Assembly: GCA_013288135.1 (NCBI GenBank)
Contig: JABDCL010000003.1
Span: forward strand, 1 to 64,000
DNA from: Gammaproteobacteria bacterium
Lineage (GTDB): Bacteria; Pseudomonadota; Gammaproteobacteria; UBA6186; Azoamicaceae
DNA: 64,000 bases
Direction of reading: 5' to 3'
Each line of letters begins with the position of its first letter. The first letter of the stretch is position 1. Of this stretch, positions 63,470 to 64,000 are shown piece after piece. Below the pieces are notes generated by a model. That model did not search any database and was not told the DNA's origin. It saw only the letters and a list, made by a program, of their open reading frames with translations. The position numbers were made by a program, and so were the translations under genes.

Positions 63470-63913
63470 ATGTCAGGTGACTTATCTTCAATACTTGGTG
63501 AACGTGAACCTTCTCATAGATATAATGAGGGTAATTTAGCCAGAGAAGCTCAAGAACTTTCAGATGCTATTGATAAGCGCATAGCTTCAAAGCCTGCTAC
63601 AGAGCAGATAATAATATTAAACAATGAGCTTTCTAAATATCGCAAATCTTTAGAACTTTTTAGTGAGCAAAGAGCTGGATCAGACGAGCTGCTAGATGGG
63701 CCAGTAGAAAGAACTTATTTCATTAAATTGTATAACCTAATGATAGAATCGTTAGCTAATAAATGCAATCTACTTAACGGAAAAATTGATGCTAATAGTC
63801 CACCTGCGCCAGCTGCACTGGTTTTTAGAGGAAAATCGCCCAAGTCTTCACTTACTTGTTCTGGAGCTTCATTTTTTACACCACGTATGTTGAAAAGGGG
63901 AAGGGCTAGTTGA
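63470..63913 (+). CDS. Unrecognised 147-aa protein
   Basis: A soluble, mostly helical protein (LAREAQELSDAIDKRIASKPATEQIIILNNELSKYRKSLELFSEQ) with a basic, Ser/Pro-rich end (SPKSSLTCSGASFFTPRMLKRGRAS). No signal peptide or known domain. AAAGAGG lies eight bases before the ATG, and a good promoter is present. It is next to a Sel1 effector candidate and shares a promoter motif with the following gene region, so it may belong to the same host-interaction set. Function unknown. Confidence 0.7.
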   Translation: MSGDLSSILGEREPSHRYNEGNLAREAQELSDAIDKRIASKPATEQIIILNNELSKYRKSLELFSEQRAGSDELLDGPVERTYFIKLYNLMIESLANKCNLLNGKIDANSPPAPAALVFRGKSPKSSLTCSGASFFTPRMLKRGRAS

Positions 63914-63969
63914 TTAGAAGGTACTAATCTAATTATTTAACTGTTTACGATTTACCACAGCTATGTTAT

Positions 63970-63988
63970 GTAGGTATATATATTTACA
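63970..63988 (+). promoter_or_regulatory. Second copy of the TAGGTATATATATT motif
   Basis: GTAGGTATATATATTTACA matches the motif upstream of the 147-aa gene at 17 of 19 positions. It contains TTTACA as a possible -35 box; any -10 box and gene would lie past the window edge. Confidence 0.4.
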
Positions 63989-64000
63989 ATACCTTGTATC

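Noticed and set aside
1-64000. CRISPR array, tRNA or rRNA genes, insertion-sequence transposase
   Set aside because: No regularly spaced short repeats, cloverleaf sequences, rRNA-like stretches or transposase motifs were seen on either strand.

Overview
This is about 64 kb of AT-rich DNA from a gammaproteobacterium. The gene families suggest a host-associated, intracellular lineage near Legionellales or Candidatus Berkiella: a Legionella/Coxiella-like arginine transport operon with argR nearby, a CBU_0592-type membrane protein, and many effector-like proteins with Sel1, ankyrin and low-complexity Ala/Ser/Pro/Val-rich segments. Two of these end in eukaryotic-style CaaX boxes. The assignment is an inference from gene content; there is no rRNA or other marker gene in the window.

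Layout. 1-3.9 kb: lipid A/KDO operon (msbA, truncated by the window edge, then lpxK, a Trm112-like gene, kdsB), followed by ratA. 4-8.2 kb: small membrane protein, MFS transporter, PIN/AbrB toxin-antitoxin pair, FMN glutamate-synthase-like enzyme. 8.2-8.9 kb: poorly coding stretch. 8.9-12.5 kb: ABC_sub_bind-type ABC importer and a zeta-like kinase with a small partner. 12.5-15.7 kb: two tandem PAP2-family membrane proteins with complementary motif losses, divergent from a type III polyketide synthase followed by a methyltransferase remnant. 15.7-18.6 kb: arginine ABC importer (artPJQM order) under two ARG boxes; argR lies at 22.8 kb, after a giant Sel1/coiled-coil protein. 23.3-32.8 kb: ABC exporter, YciC-like protein, two paralogous effector-like proteins, RND pump, EVE protein. 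33-44 kb: Hsp70-like protein, diguanylate cyclase, MHS-family transporter, Lon-like protease, DUF2628 protein, rearranged PP2C phosphatase, MgtA-type ATPase. 44-47 kb: ankyrin protein with CVLL terminus, HAD-like effector candidate, Nudix hydrolase. 47.5-53.9 kb: complete OMF-MFP-RND efflux operon and two small membrane proteins. 54-64 kb: effector-like protein, decayed DUF4160/DUF2442 pair, single-module NRPS convergent with a cytochrome P450, VOC protein, Sel1 protein and a small unknown protein.

The most notable items are: (1) a PP2C phosphatase whose DGHGG metal-binding motif has moved to the extreme C terminus; (2) the tandem PAP2 pair, each lacking catalytic residues that the other keeps; (3) CaaX boxes on effector-like proteins; (4) a family of long perfect inverted repeats (four copies) that has supplied a stop codon to one gene and appears to have broken another; (5) an NRPS whose start codon lies in one palindromic repeat and whose C terminus lies in another, in a small cluster with a P450, a VOC protein and a perfect 20-bp operator-like palindrome.

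No rRNA, tRNA, CRISPR array or insertion-sequence transposase was seen. All family assignments were made by eye from motifs.
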